From: Candidatus Yanofskybacteria bacterium RIFOXYD1_FULL_42_10
GTDB lineage: Bacteria; Patescibacteriota; Minisyncoccia; 2-02-FULL-40-12; GWA2-44-9
Reading direction: 5' to 3'
Length of the DNA: 8,510 nt
Assembly (NCBI GenBank): GCA_001795975.1
Contig: MGLG01000014.1
Coordinates: 7,275 to 15,784 of the forward strand
Positions 1-5,446 of the stretch are shown in pieces. The stretch's first letter is position 1. Each line of letters begins with the position of its first letter. The position numbers were made by a program, and so were the translations under genes. The notes under the pieces were generated by a model. The model made no database searches and was not told where the DNA came from. It worked only from the letters and a program-made list of their open reading frames with translations.

Positions 1-1935
1 CTTGAAAGCGACAAATACCATCTTGTTTCAAAGGGCAGGGAAGATGTAGATAATATCGCCATGGCTCTGCACAAGGCGGGCGGGGTGGACGAGATTTACG
101 CATCGCCATTTTTAAGGACGACGGAATCCGCGGAAATAATCGGCAAGGTTTTGCACAAAAGCGTCAAAAAAGACGACCGCCTTGGAGAATTTGTCCACGG
201 GTCGGCCTGCGAGGGAAAAGAACATAATGTATGCCCTCAACGCTCCGAGAAAGAAAAATTTGAGAATAGGGAAGACAGCGGAGAAAGCCGAAACGATGTC
301 CGCAGAAGAATGGCCGATTTTATCAATGAAATTGAATCGCGCCATCAGAACAAGAAGATACTGATTGTCGGACACGGCGATCCTCTGTGGCTTTTGGATG
401 CGATTGCTCAAGGCCGGACGGAAAAAGAAATCATAGAAAATAAAGAAAGCTCGGAATACTGGTATCCAAAATTGGCCGAGCTTAAAAAATTAAATTGGAG
501 AAAAATTCCAAGAAATGAATTGGGAGAATTGGATTTACATCGTCCGTTTATAGATTCAGTAATTCTAAAATGTTCTGATTGCGGAGCGAAAATGAAAAAA
601 ATACCTGATCTGATAGATGTGTGGTTTGATTCGGGCGCAATGCCTTATGCTCAATGGCATTGGCCGTTTGAAAACAAAAAACTTTTCAAAGAGCAATTTC
701 CGGCTGATTTTATTGTTGAGGGCGTTGATCAGACGCGGGGCTGGTTTTATACGCTTTTGGCGATTTCTTCACTGCTCGGCAACGGCGCTCCTTATAAAAC
801 CGTAATGTCTTTGGGGCATGTGCTGGACGAAAAAGGCCAAAAACTTTCCAAATCAAAAGGAAATTATATTTCGCCGCGAGATCTGATGGATAAATATGGC
901 GTAGACGCCGCCCGCTGGTATTTTTATACGGTGAACGCGCCGGGTGACCCCAAATTGTTTGCCGAAAAAGATCTGCAAGCCCAGCTGACTGGGTTTCTTT
1001 CCACTTTGCAGAATTGTCTGAAATTTTATGAATTGTACGCCGAAAGCGCCGGCCAATCGCCAATCGCCAATCGCCAATCGCCGGTTTTGGATAAATGGCT
1101 ATTGTCAAAACTGAACGGGTTGATTTTAGAGGTTAGCGAAAAATTAGACCAATATGATGTAACGACTGTCGCCCGGGCGATAGAAAAGTTTGTCGCGGAG
1201 GATTTTTCCAACTGGTGGCTTCGCCGTTCCCGAAAGCGAAAAGAATCTCTGCCCCTGCTTCGTTCAGCGCTTTTGGAAATAGCCAAACTTTGCGCGCCGT
1301 TCATTCCGTTTACTGCCGAAGAAATGCACATGAGGCTGCACGCCGGTTCGGTTGCCGGAACGGAGAGTATTCATTTGCATGACTGGCCGAAGGCAATCAA
1401 AAAATTAATAAATTTAAAATTGGAAGAAGAAATGAGCGAAGTCAGAGATATCGTAACAGCCGGACTTGCTGTGAGAAAAGAAAAACAGGTGAAAGTCCGC
1501 CAGCCGTTGCGGGCAGTTAAAATAAACAGAGCCAAAAAGTTCGACGCAGGTTTGGAAGATTTGATAAAAGAAGAATTGAATGTAAAAAAAGTTTTATACG
1601 ATATCACGCAGAAAGAGACGGTCCGCCAGTTGGCAGAGTTAGATTTGGAGCTTGACCAGGCGCTTCGCGCCGAGGGCTACACCAGGGAAATGATGCGTCA
1701 GATACAGGACATGCGCAAAGAAGCAAAATACAAATTAAACCAAAAAGTTTTTGTTCAGTGGCACAGCGATGATAAAGAATTGTCGGATGCGATTAACGAA
1801 TGGTCGGAAAATATTAAAAGGGAAACATTGCTGCGGGAATTTTTAAACAGCCCAAGCGACAAAAAGGACTACGATATTCAAAAAGAAACCGACCTCGCCC
1901 CGGGCAAAAAAATTTGGGTGGGGGTTAAAAAATAA
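1..1935 (+). CDS. ileS: Isoleucyl-tRNA synthetase with an inserted histidine-phosphatase domain (5' end missing)
   Basis: The protein charges tRNA-Ile with isoleucine in the cytoplasm. The frame is open from base 1, so the ATG at 61 is internal and the HIGH half of the catalytic domain lies upstream. From about 1 to 440 the protein is a histidine-phosphatase (phosphoglycerate-mutase-like) domain: SPFLRTTESA (from 103), RLGEF, GESRNDVRRR, and the second catalytic-type His in VGHGDPLW (His codon 373). Its RHG motif would be just off-window. IleRS then resumes: DLHRP (532-546), a CxxC half zinc knuckle (571-582), WFDSG (622-636), DQTRGW (727-744), and the class I signature as KLSKS (841-855) instead of KMSKS. 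An anticodon-binding domain follows a repeat-encoded linker (1053-1082). The insertion lies just before DLHRP, where the zinc-knuckle region sits in ordinary IleRS. The ileS call is very secure; the role of the phosphatase is unknown. Stop TAA. Confidence 0.95.
   Translation, partial: LESDKYHLVSKGREDVDNIAMALHKAGGVDEIYASPFLRTTESAEIIGKVLHKSVKKDDRLGEFVHGSACEGKEHNVCPQRSEKEKFENREDSGESRNDVRRRMADFINEIESRHQNKKILIVGHGDPLWLLDAIAQGRTEKEIIENKESSEYWYPKLAELKKLNWRKIPRNELGELDLHRPFIDSVILKCSDCGAKMKKIPDLIDVWFDSGAMPYAQWHWPFENKKLFKEQFPADFIVEGVDQTRGWFYTLLAISSLLGNGAPYKTVMSLGHVLDEKGQKLSKSKGNYISPRDLMDKYGVDAARWYFYTVNAPGDPKLFAEKDLQAQLTGFLSTLQNCLKFYELYAESAGQSPIANRQSPVLDKWLLSKLNGLILEVSEKLDQYDVTTVARAIEKFVAEDFSNWWLRRSRKRKESLPLLRSALLEIAKLCAPFIPFTAEEMHMRLHAGSVAGTESIHLHDWPKAIKKLINLKLEEEMSEVRDIVTAGLAVRKEKQVKVRQPLRAVKINRAKKFDAGLEDLIKEELNVKKVLYDITQKETVRQLAELDLELDQALRAEGYTREMMRQIQDMRKEAKYKLNQKVFVQWHSDDKELSDAINEWSENIKRETLLREFLNSPSDKKDYDIQKETDLAPGKKIWVGVKK
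1053..1082. repeat. In-frame 7-bp tandem repeat inside ileS
   Basis: The unit CCAATCG occurs four times head to tail (1053-1059, 1060-1066, 1067-1073, 1074-1080), followed by a partial CC. Seven bases is not a multiple of three, so successive units are read in different frames and encode GQSPIANRQSPV. The tract sits between the catalytic domain and the anticodon-binding helical domain, just before the LDKWLLSKLN segment, at a place likely to tolerate a flexible linker. Gain or loss of one unit would shift the frame; three units would preserve it. Confidence 0.9.
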
Positions 1936-1941
1936 CCTCTC

Positions 1942-2043
1942 GGGGCGGAGTGGCTATTTCGGGCACGATGTATTTTTGCTAAAATTTCGTCTCTTACTCG
2001 GACAGTCGTCCTCCGTAAGTCCCGAAAGTAGTCACTCCGCCCC
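1942..2043. repeat. Y-shaped three-stem inverted repeat downstream of ileS
   Basis: An outer stem pairs 1942-1963 with 2021-2043; its 22- and 23-base arms differ by one bulged base and one G-T pair. The enclosed sequence folds into two further hairpins. One is ACGA/TCGT plus ATTTT/AAAAT with loop TGCT (1965-1990). The other is CTTAC/GTAAG plus GGAC/GTCC with loop AGTC (1993-2019). Together they make a three-way junction as DNA cruciform or as RNA. The G-T pair in the outer stem would be G-U in a plus-strand transcript, so the element may be read as the 3' UTR of ileS. No T-run follows, so it is not a standard terminator. It could be a dispersed palindromic repeat or a structured RNA. Confidence 0.7.
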
Positions 2044-2083
2044 TCGTTTTCGGCTATTTTTTAATCCCGCTTGCAAGTTGTAT

Positions 2084-2211
2084 TATAATAATTTATTCCG
2101 ACATCGTAAGTCCGAATTATCGAGATTCGACCTCGGTGGTGACCCAAGAAACAGAAATTTTTCTCCCCCTATGTCCAGTGTAGGGGCAAAAAAAGGGGGG
2201 ATTAGGAGAAA
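2084..2211 (+). other. Non-coding stretch with a possible -10 element and small hairpins
   Basis: No convincing protein gene is present. TATAAT lies at 2084-2089 with only a weak -35 (TTAATC, 2061-2066, 17-base spacing). Downstream are a hairpin TTCCGAC/GTCCGAA with one C-C mismatch (2096-2116) and a nested hairpin: TTTCTCC (2160-2166) with GGAGAAA (2205-2211), enclosing CCCCTA (2166-2171) with TAGGGG (2181-2186). The C-run could alternatively pair with the G-run at 2195-2200. It may be part of the ileS 3' UTR or a small plus-strand RNA of about 165 nt ending at the terminator near 2261. A TATAAT also reads on the minus strand at 2087-2082, so the promoter direction is uncertain. Confidence 0.3.
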
Positions 2212-2212
2212 C

Positions 2213-2261
2213 AAAAAAGCCCCGCGCAGGTGAGCGCGAAGCTTTTCTGCGGGGGCTTTTT
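2213..2261. terminator. Strong bidirectional intrinsic terminator
   Basis: The arms AGCCCCGCGCAG (2218-2229) and CTGCGGGGGCT (2247-2257) pair with a single bulge. A T-run follows on the plus strand (2257-2261), and an A-run precedes (2213-2218) that becomes six T on the minus strand. It can end plus-strand transcription coming from ileS and minus-strand transcription of the candidate RNA starting near 2584. Confidence 0.88.
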
Positions 2262-2584
2262 GAAAGTTTAGGACTCAATAAAACCAATATTGCGAACTCA
2301 TCTCAACAATACCCTTTCGCCTGCAATTTCAGAATTTTGACTGCAAAAGATTCGGATTTCGTCAGAATAGCATTAACTATTCTTTCTCAATCTTCATCTT
2401 TTTCGTTCAAAATTCTGAAATTTCGGCACGAAAAGCATTGTTGAAATGGGTTCTGACTAAATTTCCATTCGGCCTATTCATAAATTATACATGTGTTGCC
2501 TGAAAGTTAGCTAAATCTACTAAAAGATCAATAATACTGGCTTTATTGAGCCCTAAAAGGGCTCATATACAAAGAACTGGTATG
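2213..2584 (-). ncRNA. Candidate structured non-coding RNA, about 370 nt
   Basis: The span is bounded by a near-consensus minus-strand promoter (2591-2618) and a strong terminator. In the minus-strand RNA, 2550-2533 (CTCAATAAAGCCAGTATT) pairs with 2291-2274 (AATATTGGTTTTATTGAG) along all 18 bases, with two G-U pairs. Inside, 2453-2407 pairs with 2340-2294: two 47-base arms without gaps, 36 Watson-Crick plus 4 G-U pairs. An apical hairpin is AGAATAG/CTATTCT (2364-2370 with 2377-2383), supported by a 6-bp AAGATT/AATCTT stem below it. Near the 5' end is a hairpin GAGCCC-TTTTA-GGGCTC. G-U pairs outnumber the alternatives on the minus strand (six against three), which favours that strand. I see no RNase P, tmRNA, SRP or tRNA signature and no ORF of note. 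The family is not recognised. A large DNA palindrome without an RNA role is the alternative. Confidence 0.62.
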
Positions 2585-2590
2585 CTGTTA

Positions 2591-2618
2591 ATTATACTCC
2601 TTCTGCGTAAAAAGTCAA
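2591..2618 (-). promoter_or_regulatory. Sigma-70-type promoter for the minus-strand RNA
   Basis: On the minus strand, TTGACT (2618-2613), a 16-base spacer and a perfect TATAAT (2596-2591) predict a start near 2583-2586. It points away from recO, and no open reading frame lies downstream of it before the terminator at 2213, so its product should be non-coding. Confidence 0.75.
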
Positions 2619-2638
2619 TAGTTATGAAAAGCGTGTTT

Positions 2639-2647
2639 TATTATAAA
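2639..2647 (+). promoter_or_regulatory. Possible -10 element of recO
   Basis: Overlapping TATTAT (2639-2644) and TATAAA (2642-2647) sit 8 to 12 bases before the recO ATG. No good -35 is visible. Initiation 6-7 bases downstream would give an mRNA with almost no leader, in keeping with the absence of a Shine-Dalgarno site before recO. It would be divergent from the minus-strand RNA promoter. Confidence 0.35.
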
Positions 2648-2655
2648 ATAACAGT

Positions 2656-3483
2656 ATGCTCACGCTGGCGATTATCATCAAAAAACAAAATACCAATGAA
2701 TACGACCAGCTGATTTCGTGCTACACCAAAGAATTGGGGAAAATAACCGCGATTGCCAAAAGTATTTTGAAACACAGTTCGGTGCAGGCGATGCATTTGG
2801 ATGTTTTAAATTTGGTTGAATTTGACCTGGTGGGCGGGTCCGTCGGCCACCGCCCTTGGCGGGGCCCCGCTGAAAGCGGTGGCTGGCGAATGCCGATAAT
2901 CACCGGCGCTCAATGCGCTAAGCCGTATCTTCGCATTAAAAGTTCATTGTCCTCTTTTGCCGCGGCCAGTTTTTTTATGGAAGTTTTGGATAAGATTATT
3001 TTTGACGGGGAAAAGGATGAAGACTTATGGAAATTTATCACCGAAACTTTGGAAAAACTGGACTCAAATTCCGCAAATCTTCTCTCGGTTTTCAGGAATA
3101 GTCAAGCCGAATTGCTCAAACGGTTGGGTTATTTTCCTATGATAGACAGGTGCGTTTTGTGTTCGTTGGAAATGAGTCCCGAACGAGACCGCGAGGGCTC
3201 GCAGCGTGCCTCTGTCTCGTACGGGATGAGAAACACAGAAGGATGGTCTTTAAGTTTGGAAATGGGAGGCGCTCTTTGCAGAAATTGTTTTTTATTAGGT
3301 TCGCGGGGAATGCTTTTGAAAACGGCGGATTGGGCCTGCCTGCGCAGACAGGCTTATCTTTCTTCGCCTGATTTTTCCGAGTCGCCCAAAGAAATCAGAC
3401 GGTCGGTTTTGGACGGTTTATTTGAATATACTTTTGACACCAAATTCAGGTCTTTGGATTTTCTGTATCAAGTGGTAAAATAA
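2656..3483 (+). CDS. recO: DNA repair protein RecO
   Basis: RecO acts in the RecFOR pathway: it helps load RecA onto SSB-covered single-stranded DNA and anneals strands. The N-terminal region (residues 1-60, KKQNTNEYDQLISCYTKELG then AIAKSILK) matches the OB-fold domain. A helical middle follows (about 90-160), including the ASFFMEVLDK helix. The zinc finger is CVLC (166-169) plus CRNC (208-211), preceded by the usual GG before the second pair. At 275 residues it is slightly long for the family. The excess is explained by two segments encoded by palindromic DNA (residues about 61-79 and 174-191); a third palindrome encodes 227-233. The ATG at 2656 fits the family N-terminus; there is no Shine-Dalgarno site. 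Stop TAA. It appears to be a single-gene unit with no operon partner upstream. Confidence 0.9.
   Translation: MLTLAIIIKKQNTNEYDQLISCYTKELGKITAIAKSILKHSSVQAMHLDVLNLVEFDLVGGSVGHRPWRGPAESGGWRMPIITGAQCAKPYLRIKSSLSSFAAASFFMEVLDKIIFDGEKDEDLWKFITETLEKLDSNSANLLSVFRNSQAELLKRLGYFPMIDRCVLCSLEMSPERDREGSQRASVSYGMRNTEGWSLSLEMGGALCRNCFLLGSRGMLLKTADWACLRRQAYLSSPDFSESPKEIRRSVLDGLFEYTFDTKFRSLDFLYQVVK
2841..2888. repeat. GC-rich palindromic segment in frame in recO (first)
   Basis: The perfect inverted repeat GCCACCGC (2846-2853) / GCGGTGGC (2876-2883) extends to 13 pairs with two G-T pairs (2841-2853 with 2876-2888). It encloses a perfect 12-base palindrome GCGGGGCCCCGC (2859-2870). It encodes the Gly/Arg/Pro-rich residues around HRPWRGPAESGG, in the spot where RecO normally joins its OB fold to the helical domain. 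Confidence 0.8.
3177..3226. repeat. Palindromic segment in frame in the RecO zinc-finger loop (second)
   Basis: TCCCGAACGAGAC (3177-3189) pairs with GTCTCGTACGGGA (3214-3226) at 12 of 13 positions. A small inner hairpin GCGA/TCGC lies at 3191-3202. It encodes residues 174-191 (SPERDREGSQRASVSYGM), between the CxxC pairs of the zinc finger, and lengthens that loop compared with ordinary RecO. Confidence 0.75.
3334..3353. repeat. 20-base imperfect palindrome in frame in recO (third)
   Basis: GCCTGCCTGCGCAGACAGGC equals its own reverse complement except for one symmetric pair of positions (C opposite A). It encodes residues 227-233, ACLRRQA. From memory, such GCCTGtCTG-type palindromes and CLRRQA-like peptides recur in Patescibacteria, but I cannot verify that here. 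Confidence 0.65.
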
Positions 3484-3490
3484 AAAAGAC

Positions 3491-3568
3491 CTTGTTAATT
3501 GCCATTTTGTTAATTGCCACCTTGTTAATTAGTTTTTATAAATTATAACAAGATAACAAGCTAACAAC
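3491..3568. repeat. 15-bp direct repeats with opposing copies of the core
   Basis: TTGTTAATTGCCA occurs at 3492-3504 and 3507-3519, with a third partial TTGTTAATT at 3522-3530 (period 15). The core CTTGTTA then appears inverted as TAACAAG at 3546-3552 and 3554-3560, with a variant TAACAAC at 3562-3568. The tract fills most of the gap between recO and the next gene and carries the promoter of the latter. Confidence 0.8.
3514..3542 (+). promoter_or_regulatory. Promoter of the Ig-like surface protein gene
   Basis: TTGCCA (3514-3519), a 17-base spacer and TATAAA (3537-3542) give five of six matches at each element. The -35 is the end of a 15-bp direct repeat, and the preceding repeat supplies a second TTGCCA at 3499-3504. 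Predicted start is near 3549, leaving a leader of about 33 nt. Confidence 0.5.
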
Positions 3569-3581
3569 ATAGCAAGCTACT

Positions 3582-5297
3582 TTGTCCAACACTGTTTTAA
3601 AATGGCTTATTCTGCTCGCTCTTGTTTTGCTAATCATAAGTTTTATTTCTTTTTGGTTTGGCGGCAAGTCTTTCAGCGAAAATCAAGTCGTTGTTTCCGT
3701 TGAGGGGCCTTCACAGGCATTGGTGGGAGACGAGATTGTTTATAAATTAAAATATGCCAACGAAACCAAGCTTGAACTTAAAAATTTAAAATTTATTTTT
3801 ACCTATCCCGATGAATCAATCGTGGTGGACAACGGGAAAATCGCCGCGGATCTTTCAAGTAATTTTGAAATTGATATTTTGCGTCCGGGTCAGTTCGGCG
3901 AGAAGGAATTTAAGGGATTTTTAACGGGCGATAAGGGAAGCATCAAAAACGCCAAAGCATTTTTGTCTTTTACGGCCAACGGTCTTAAAACATCTTTTGA
4001 AAAATCGGTAACTTTGGCTACTACCATTACCGGCGTTCCAGTTGTCCTTTCGCTGGTTGCTCCGCCCAATTCCGTGTCCGGAGAATCCGTCAATTATATT
4101 TTTGATTACCGAAACGAATCGGGCAACGACATTTCCGACTTGCAGTTTAAGTTTGATTATCCCGACGGTTTCAGTCCGCAAAAATTGATACCCGCTCCGT
4201 CTGCCGGGAATCATACCTGGTCTGTCCCGTTCCTCAAAAAGGGCGCCGGCGGGAGAATCACCGTTCAGGGAACTTTAAGCGGCAAAGAGGGAGAACTTAA
4301 AACCGTTGCTGTCGCCCTCAAAAGAAAAATTTTTGACCAATTCGTGAATTTTGAAAAAACGGCGACTTCCACCATGATTGCCAGTCCGTTGTTGGGATTG
4401 AATATTTTAGTCAACGGCGCAAAGGATTATTCGTCTTTTCCGGGCGATTTCCTGGAATACTCAATAAATTACCGGAATAATTCCAATTATAATCTTATCG
4501 GTTTGGAGCTGGTAGCGAGTTTTAACGGGTCAATGTTTGATTTTGAAACCATAAACAGCGGAAACGGTTATTTTGACAGTTCCAACGACACGATTGTTTG
4601 GAATGCCGGTTCTGTTTCCGATTTCAGAAATTTGCCGCCCAATAAAAGCGGTTTGCTCAATTTCAAGGTCAAGCTCAAACCTGAAATTATTTCCAGTTTC
4701 GGTTCCAGGAATCTTTTTGTTGAAATGTCTACCAGATTAAGCACGCCGAATGTTCCGCCCGATATCGGCGATGAGGAAATATTTGCCGTCGCAGGGGTGA
4801 CTACCAAGATTAGCACTCAGCCGGGCATTGCCGCTTTCGTATATCACAACGATCCCAATTTCGGTTCGTCTGGACCGTTGCCTCCGGAGGTCGGTGAAGA
4901 AACCGTCTTCACTATTCACTGGCAGATTACCAACCCGGGCAACGATATGTCGGTAGTTAAGGCAAGCGCCGTATTGCCGACAGGCGTCAGCTGGAAAAAT
5001 GTTGTGAGCGTGGGAACCGACCAGCCGGATTTGATATTTAACAAAAACACATCCGAGGTGGTTTGGGATTTGGGAATTTTGCCAAGGGGCGTCGGGGTCT
5101 CACTGCCCAAGTATGAGGGCAGTTTTCAGGTGAGCATCAAACCCTCAAGCGACCAAATAGGTTCTCCGGTTGTTTTGCTGAAAAGCGGCAAGCTCTCGGG
5201 AATGGATACATTTACCAAACAGCCGATCATTGTTAATATCCCCGACATCAGCACGAGCAATTTGATTGACCGGCCGGGAGAGGGCGTGGTTAAATGA
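3582..5297 (+). CDS. Membrane-anchored extracellular protein with Ig-like (DUF11/CARDB-type) repeats
   Basis: There is one hydrophobic segment near the N-terminus (residues about 8-27, WLILLALVLLIISFISFWF) and no lipobox or C-terminal anchor, so the protein is probably held by an uncleaved signal anchor with the rest outside. Four beta-sandwich-like units follow, at roughly 36-148, 152-265, 269-412 and 415-556. Each has the pattern of a GD/GE turn, a strand ending in Y-x-x-x-Y-x-N or similar (YKLKYANE, YIFDYRNES, YSINYRNNS, FTIHWQITNPG), then a P-D/P-T-G strand. That resembles DUF11 or CARDB repeat domains. No cysteine occurs in 571 residues. An in-frame TAG at 3570 excludes any start upstream, and TTG at 3582 is the only usual start before the membrane segment. 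No clear Shine-Dalgarno site. Stop TGA. The function is not recognised; a structural or adhesive surface role is an inference. Confidence 0.82.
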   Translation: MSNTVLKWLILLALVLLIISFISFWFGGKSFSENQVVVSVEGPSQALVGDEIVYKLKYANETKLELKNLKFIFTYPDESIVVDNGKIAADLSSNFEIDILRPGQFGEKEFKGFLTGDKGSIKNAKAFLSFTANGLKTSFEKSVTLATTITGVPVVLSLVAPPNSVSGESVNYIFDYRNESGNDISDLQFKFDYPDGFSPQKLIPAPSAGNHTWSVPFLKKGAGGRITVQGTLSGKEGELKTVAVALKRKIFDQFVNFEKTATSTMIASPLLGLNILVNGAKDYSSFPGDFLEYSINYRNNSNYNLIGLELVASFNGSMFDFETINSGNGYFDSSNDTIVWNAGSVSDFRNLPPNKSGLLNFKVKLKPEIISSFGSRNLFVEMSTRLSTPNVPPDIGDEEIFAVAGVTTKISTQPGIAAFVYHNDPNFGSSGPLPPEVGEETVFTIHWQITNPGNDMSVVKASAVLPTGVSWKNVVSVGTDQPDLIFNKNTSEVVWDLGILPRGVGVSLPKYEGSFQVSIKPSSDQIGSPVVLLKSGKLSGMDTFTKQPIIVNIPDISTSNLIDRPGEGVVK

Positions 5298-5302
5298 ATC
5301 CT

Positions 5303-5367
5303 CCTCGCGGCTTGCCGCGAGGCATCAAAAGGAGGCTTCGCCTCTTGATACCGCCGCAAAGCGGCGG
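5303..5367. repeat. Three consecutive short palindromes after the Ig-like protein gene
   Basis: The first is CCTCGCGGC-TT-GCCGCGAGG (5303-5322), with perfect 9-bp arms. The second is ATCAA(aag)GAGGC-TTC-GCCTCTTGAT (5324-5349), with a 3-base bulge. The third is CCGCCGC-AAA-GCGGCGG (5351-5367), with perfect 7-bp arms. None is followed by a T-run, so none is a typical intrinsic terminator, though they could block 3' exonucleases in the upstream mRNA. Confidence 0.85.
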
Positions 5368-5379
5368 AGTATTCACTCC

Positions 5380-5441
5380 TTTTAGCTTCGCTCGGACAAA
5401 ATGTAAATAAGAATTTCCATTTTGTCCCTCGCTCGCTAAAA
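5380..5441. repeat. Long interrupted inverted repeat before the methyltransferase pair
   Basis: TTTTAGC (5380-5386) pairs with GCTAAAA (5435-5441), and GGACAAAATG (5394-5403) pairs with CATTTTGTCC (5418-5427): 17 perfect pairs in two blocks. Between the blocks both arms carry 7 bases in the same orientation (TTCGCTC and CTCGCTC), a direct rather than inverted match. The repeat ends 5 bases before the first methyltransferase ATG. TAAAAT at 5437-5442 could act as a -10 with weak TTTCCA (5414-5419). Confidence 0.85.
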
Positions 5442-5446
5442 TAAAT

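Noticed and set aside
61..63. ATG at 61 as the true start of ileS or of a separate phosphatase gene
   Set aside because: The frame is open to base 1, and the preceding residues (YHLVSKGREDVDNIA) match the conserved stretch after the RHG motif of histidine phosphatases, so the gene extends upstream.
853..1331. Minus-strand frames opposite ileS with GDWRLAIGDWR
   Set aside because: They are shadow frames; the repeated peptide is just the complement of the 7-bp tandem repeat.
1976..2233. Open frame of 85 codons (+)
   Set aside because: It is read straight through the three-stem inverted repeat and the following hairpins and ends in the terminator; composition is Arg/Ser-rich with no family resemblance and no ribosome-binding site.
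2484..2489. Second minus-strand TATAAT inside the candidate RNA
   Set aside because: No acceptable -35 lies 16-18 bases upstream, and the upstream promoter at 2591-2618 is far better.
1936..2655. tRNA, tmRNA, RNase P RNA or SRP RNA in the long gap
   Set aside because: I looked on both strands for a TTCGA-type T-arm with CCA end, GAGGAAAGTCC, ACAGAA..GGCTTA and the SRP GGAAG/GCAG core; none is present in a proper context.
3491..3568. CRISPR-like array
   Set aside because: Repeats are 13-15 bp with a 15-bp period, no unique spacers of 25-40 bp, and no cas gene nearby.
5295..5297. TGA read as glycine (code 25)
   Set aside because: Read-through would enter palindromic DNA and meet another TGA within about 50 bases; no other gene here contains in-frame TGA.
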